This document shows positions 61,254 through 64,000 of a stretch of DNA of 64,000 bases, in pieces. Position 1 is the first letter of the stretch; each line of letters starts with the position of its first letter. The notes beneath the pieces are model-generated. The model was not told the origin of the DNA and did not search any database. It saw only the letters and a program-made list of their open reading frames with translations. Both the position numbers and the translations under genes were made by a program. Origin of the DNA: an uncultured Pseudomonadales bacterium (GTDB lineage Bacteria > Pseudomonadota > Gammaproteobacteria > Pseudomonadales > Azotimanducaceae); contig OY282519.1 of the NCBI GenBank assembly GCA_958296405.1, positions 914,132 through 978,131 on the forward strand. Reading direction: 5' to 3'.

Positions 61254-63634
61254 CGCCCCATTCGGTAGCTCACCTCCAAGCCGAAGCGACGTGGCTCGCC
61301 CCAGTACTTGGTGATGGTTCCGGAACGGCTGTCGCCGCTGGACAGGTCCACCGCGGTGGGATAGTAGAGGCGGCCCAACAGGTTAGTGCCCCAGAGTGAA
61401 ACGGTGGTTTGGCCATCCGCCAAGGCCCAACTCACCCGGGCGTCCAACAGCCCGTACTTGCCCTGCCGCGATGACCGCACCGTCTCCAAGGTGTTGAACA
61501 AGCGCCCCCGGAACGCCCAGCCCACTTGCGCGTTCAAGGTGCCGCCGTTTGCCAGTGCTTGATTGTTGCCGACGGCGACGCTGTAGGTGTAGGGCGAGCC
61601 GCGCACCACCTCGGTGTCCGAAAGGTCCCGCGTGATGGTGACCTCTTGGAAGTTGACGAGTTGGTTGTCCTGCACCGTGAACTCGTCGTACTCGCCGTCC
61701 ATCCAGCCGAAGGAGCCCAAGGTGTAGAAGCCGGCGCCGAGTTCGGCGCGGAATTCGCCTTCGATGCCGTAGAGCGTGGCGTCTTGGGCATTGATGAGGT
61801 CTGCCGTTGGGTTGCCGTCCACCAGCCGCCCCACTGTGATTTGCTGGTTCTCGTAGCTGTTGTGGAACGCGGTGAGGTTCAGCAGCACCAAGCCACCCTT
61901 CCAAGTGGACTTCAGGCCGCCCTCCCAGTTGCTGGAGATCTCCGGCTCGAACGGACGCATGCGCACGTCTTGGTTGAAGCCGCCGGACGAGTAACCCTTG
62001 CTCCAGCCGAGATACAGCATGGCGTTGTCCAGCACGTTCCAACTGAAGATGACGCGGGGCGTCACTTCGTCGAATGACGTATCGATGAAGCAGGTGGTGC
62101 CGTCAACCGGGGGGGGCGTTCCTGGGGGGCAGACCAGCGTCGGGTCTGGAATGCCAATGGAGAGGATTTCCGTCCGCTCAAACTCGCGGTCGTCTTCCGT
62201 GTAGCGCGCCCCCGCGGTGACGGACCAGTTCTCGGCAAAACGCCAAGTCACTTCGCCGAACACGGCGCGGGAATCGTTGTAGCCATTCATGTACTGGGTG
62301 CGGCTGCCGCCGATTTGCACGCCGCCTTGGGCGAACTGGCCGAAGGTGAGGCCGGGAACGAACGACGGCGCGCACCAGATGGGCCAAGTTGCGCAGTCCG
62401 GCACGGCGGCGCCGCGCAGAATCGGCACATCGACGATGTTCAGCGCCTCCTCCTCAAAGGCATAGATGCCAACCACCCAATCCAAGGAGTCTTCAAGGGC
62501 GGTGCCGGCCAGCCGCAGTTCGTGCGACCACTGCTCGGCAGGGTTGTCGTCCACGCCGAGCACTTCAAGAAACGAAGACGATGTCGCGTTGTCAGACGCC
62601 CAGCCCCACGAGCCGTTGAACTCGGTGACATCGCGGTAAGACACGAGGTAGGTGAGGTCTCCAAAGCCAATGTCGAAGTTCATGTCCAAGGTGAAGCTGT
62701 AGGCGTCCACTTCGGACTCGGGGTTCGGGTCGTTTTCGCTGGAACGATAGGGGCGCGTGGCGTTGCAGGCCTCGCGAATCTCGTCGTAAACGTTGAAGAC
62801 GAAGGCCATGAGCGGCAGAAAAGCGCCGGTTTGCGAGCCGTCCGCCGGCTCCGTCCACTCACAACTGCCGAGGGCGGAGAGCTCGCGGGCGCGCTGTGCC
62901 TCGATGATGAAGTCGGCCGTGACGCGGTCGTTCGGCGTGTAGCGGAACGAGAGCCGGGCGCCTTGGGAGTTTTCGTCGTTCCAATCCTCACCGGTGGCGG
63001 TGTTATGGACATAGCCGTCGGACTCGCGGTGCTGGAAGGCGAGGCGGGCGGCCAGCGTGTCGCTGATGGGCACGTTCACCATGGCTTCCGTGGTGAGGAT
63101 GCCGTCGTTGCCGACGCCGGCGCCGACGGAGTAATCGAACTCGTCGCGTGGACGGTTGCTGATGACATGCACGAGGCCGGCGGTGGTGTTGCGCCCGAAC
63201 AGCGTGCCTTGGGGGCCGCGCAGCACTTCCACCCTTTCGATGTCCAGGAAGTCGAACACGCCGCCTTGCGGCCGCCCGAGGTAGATGCCGTCCACGTAGG
63301 TGCCAATCTTCGGGTCATGCACGGGCGCCCAGTTCACTTGGCCGATGCCGCGCAGAAACACCTGCGCCGTGTTCTTGTTCACGCCAGAGTTGAGGAACTG
63401 CAGGTTTGGCGTGACGTTGGTGAGTTCCCGCAGGTCGTGAATGCCGCGGTCGCGCAGCATCTGTTCAGACATGGCAGTGATCGGAATGGGCACGTCCTGT
63501 GCGGATTCCTCGCGGCGGCGGGCGGTGACGATGAGCTCTTCGAGCGGCTGAGCGCCGTCCTCTTGCTGTGCATGGACCGCCGGCAATGTCAGAACGGCGG
63601 CCAAGGCCAAGCCGAGTATGAGTTTGAGACGCAT
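61250..63634 (-). CDS. TonB-dependent outer-membrane receptor
   Basis: 794 residues. Signal peptide MRLKLILGLALAAVLTLPAVHA, then the TonB box/plug region with EELIVTARRREESAQDVPI, the plug motif RGPQGTLFGRNTTAGLVHV, and a 22-strand barrel ending WGEPRRFGLEVSYRMGR. This architecture is that of sponge-associated and marine TonB receptors often linked to uptake of organic compounds. An AGGAG ribosome-binding site lies seven bases before the ATG at 63634. The ligand is unknown. Confidence 0.9.
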   Translation of the reverse strand: MRLKLILGLALAAVLTLPAVHAQQEDGAQPLEELIVTARRREESAQDVPIPITAMSEQMLRDRGIHDLRELTNVTPNLQFLNSGVNKNTAQVFLRGIGQVNWAPVHDPKIGTYVDGIYLGRPQGGVFDFLDIERVEVLRGPQGTLFGRNTTAGLVHVISNRPRDEFDYSVGAGVGNDGILTTEAMVNVPISDTLAARLAFQHRESDGYVHNTATGEDWNDENSQGARLSFRYTPNDRVTADFIIEAQRARELSALGSCEWTEPADGSQTGAFLPLMAFVFNVYDEIREACNATRPYRSSENDPNPESEVDAYSFTLDMNFDIGFGDLTYLVSYRDVTEFNGSWGWASDNATSSSFLEVLGVDDNPAEQWSHELRLAGTALEDSLDWVVGIYAFEEEALNIVDVPILRGAAVPDCATWPIWCAPSFVPGLTFGQFAQGGVQIGGSRTQYMNGYNDSRAVFGEVTWRFAENWSVTAGARYTEDDREFERTEILSIGIPDPTLVCPPGTPPPVDGTTCFIDTSFDEVTPRVIFSWNVLDNAMLYLGWSKGYSSGGFNQDVRMRPFEPEISSNWEGGLKSTWKGGLVLLNLTAFHNSYENQQITVGRLVDGNPTADLINAQDATLYGIEGEFRAELGAGFYTLGSFGWMDGEYDEFTVQDNQLVNFQEVTITRDLSDTEVVRGSPYTYSVAVGNNQALANGGTLNAQVGWAFRGRLFNTLETVRSSRQGKYGLLDARVSWALADGQTTVSLWGTNLLGRLYYPTAVDLSSGDSRSGTITKYWGEPRRFGLEVSYRMGR

Positions 63635-63819
63635 AGGGTTCTCCTCTTGCGCAACTTTGGTGCGAAAGATCGTGCGTGGCTGGGAAAGCCACGGTGACCT
63701 TCGGCATTGTAGCCGCAATCCTCGGCAAAGCCCGACCCTTGGCGAGGCCCGGCATGCAACGTGCGGGTGCGTCGAGTGGTGTCAAGAGGCTGAAAGGGAT
63801 CATCACCTTCTGGACAGTG

Positions 63820-63847
63820 CCGCGCCCAAGGAAGCCCTTGGGCGCGG
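63820..63847. other. Perfect 12-bp hairpin between the receptor gene and the next gene
   Basis: Arms of 12 bases (63820-63831 and 63836-63847, CCGCGCCCAAGG and its complement) with the 4-nt loop AAGC. It is not followed by a T-run on either strand, so it is not a classical rho-independent terminator. It could be an operator-like palindrome, a REP-like unit or an attenuator for the downstream gene. Confidence 0.6.
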
Positions 63848-63892
63848 CGGTTCGGTAGCCTATGAGTTGACAACAACATGGGAGACCGAACG

Positions 63893-64000
63893 ATGCGGAT
63901 GTTGGCACAAGACAGGGCGTTCCACCTGAATTTGCGGGTGGACGGGACGGACGACGCGGAGGCGCTGCGGCGGCTGCGGGAGCTGGAGGGGATCGACCGG
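63893..64000 (+). CDS. Start of an unidentified protein (runs off the right edge)
   Basis: 36 codons from an ATG at 63893 with a GGAG ribosome-binding site about 9 bases earlier. The reading frame is open to the window edge: MRMLAQDRAFHLNLRVDG followed by an acidic, arginine- and leucine-rich stretch. I do not recognise the family from this short piece. Confidence 0.55.
   Translation, partial: MRMLAQDRAFHLNLRVDGTDDAEALRRLRELEGIDR

Noticed and set aside
1-64000. CRISPR array, insertion sequence, prophage or origin of replication
   Set aside because: No regularly spaced repeats, transposase, integrase, phage structural genes or DnaA-box cluster were seen on either strand.

Overview
The window is a high-GC stretch of a gammaproteobacterial chromosome. 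Three gene-order blocks support this: zapB-like/zapA/6S RNA/5-formyl-THF cyclo-ligase beside pepP-ubiH-gcvTHP; metK divergent from tkt and followed by gshB-tonB...yqgE-yqgF; and orn beside queG. The many CaiB/BaiF CoA-transferases and the isolated toxin-antitoxin remnants suggest an uncultured, possibly host-associated marine lineage, but that is inference. No rRNA, insertion sequence, CRISPR array or replication origin was seen.

Layout. 1-1.14 kb: start of a DNA methyltransferase running off the left edge, then about 860 bp with no convincing gene. 1.1-9.1 kb: mnmC, convergent with a probable minus-strand operon DUF2066-pgsA-like-hda-murG-like-glycosyltransferase-serA. A 21-base homopolymer spans the glycosyltransferase/serA junction. 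9.3-16.2 kb: pepP-ubiH-gcvT-gcvH-gcvPA-gcvPB (minus strand). 16.4-19.1 kb: zapB-like, zapA, 6S RNA, ygfA, def, rpiA (plus strand). 19.1-25.6 kb: minus-strand central-carbon operon tkt-pgk-hydrolase-D2HGDH-like-fba. 25.7-31.7 kb: metK, gshB, tonB, a degenerate SDR, yqgE, yqgF and a panE-like gene (plus strand).

31.7-34.2 kb (minus strand): a three-gene unit starting with a GrdB-family gene. Its reading frame is interrupted by one TGA at the first position of a U-x-x-C motif. A 7-bp stem with a 5-nt loop lies 17 nt after the TGA, as in bacterial SECIS elements. I read this as a selenoprotein gene, and it is the most interesting item here. A serine hydrolase (ATGA overlap) and a NIPSNAP protein follow it.

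34.3-47.6 kb: accessory metabolism (three CoA-transferase genes, acyl-CoA synthetase, enoyl-CoA hydratase, amidohydrolase, O-antigen-ligase-like protein), an orphan AbrB antitoxin, a HEPN-like fragment and a decayed CoA-transferase remnant. 47.6-54.8 kb: core genes (YtjB-like, serB, efp, epmA, psd, orn, queG, tRNA-Val). 54.8-58.8 kb: lower-GC accessory segment next to the tRNA with a DUF262/DUF1524 nuclease, an AAA/DUF4143 ATPase and an orphan VapB-type antitoxin. 58.8-64 kb: esterase, a frameshifted VOC gene, an AlkB-like dioxygenase, a TonB-dependent receptor and the start of an unidentified gene.

How genes connect: gcvT/H/PA/PB form the glycine cleavage system, whose 5,10-methylene-THF feeds the one-carbon pool also served by the cyclo-ligase; serA and serB are two of the three serine-synthesis steps, and the D-2-hydroxyglutarate dehydrogenase-like gene would recycle a SerA by-product; efp and epmA are substrate and modifying enzyme.
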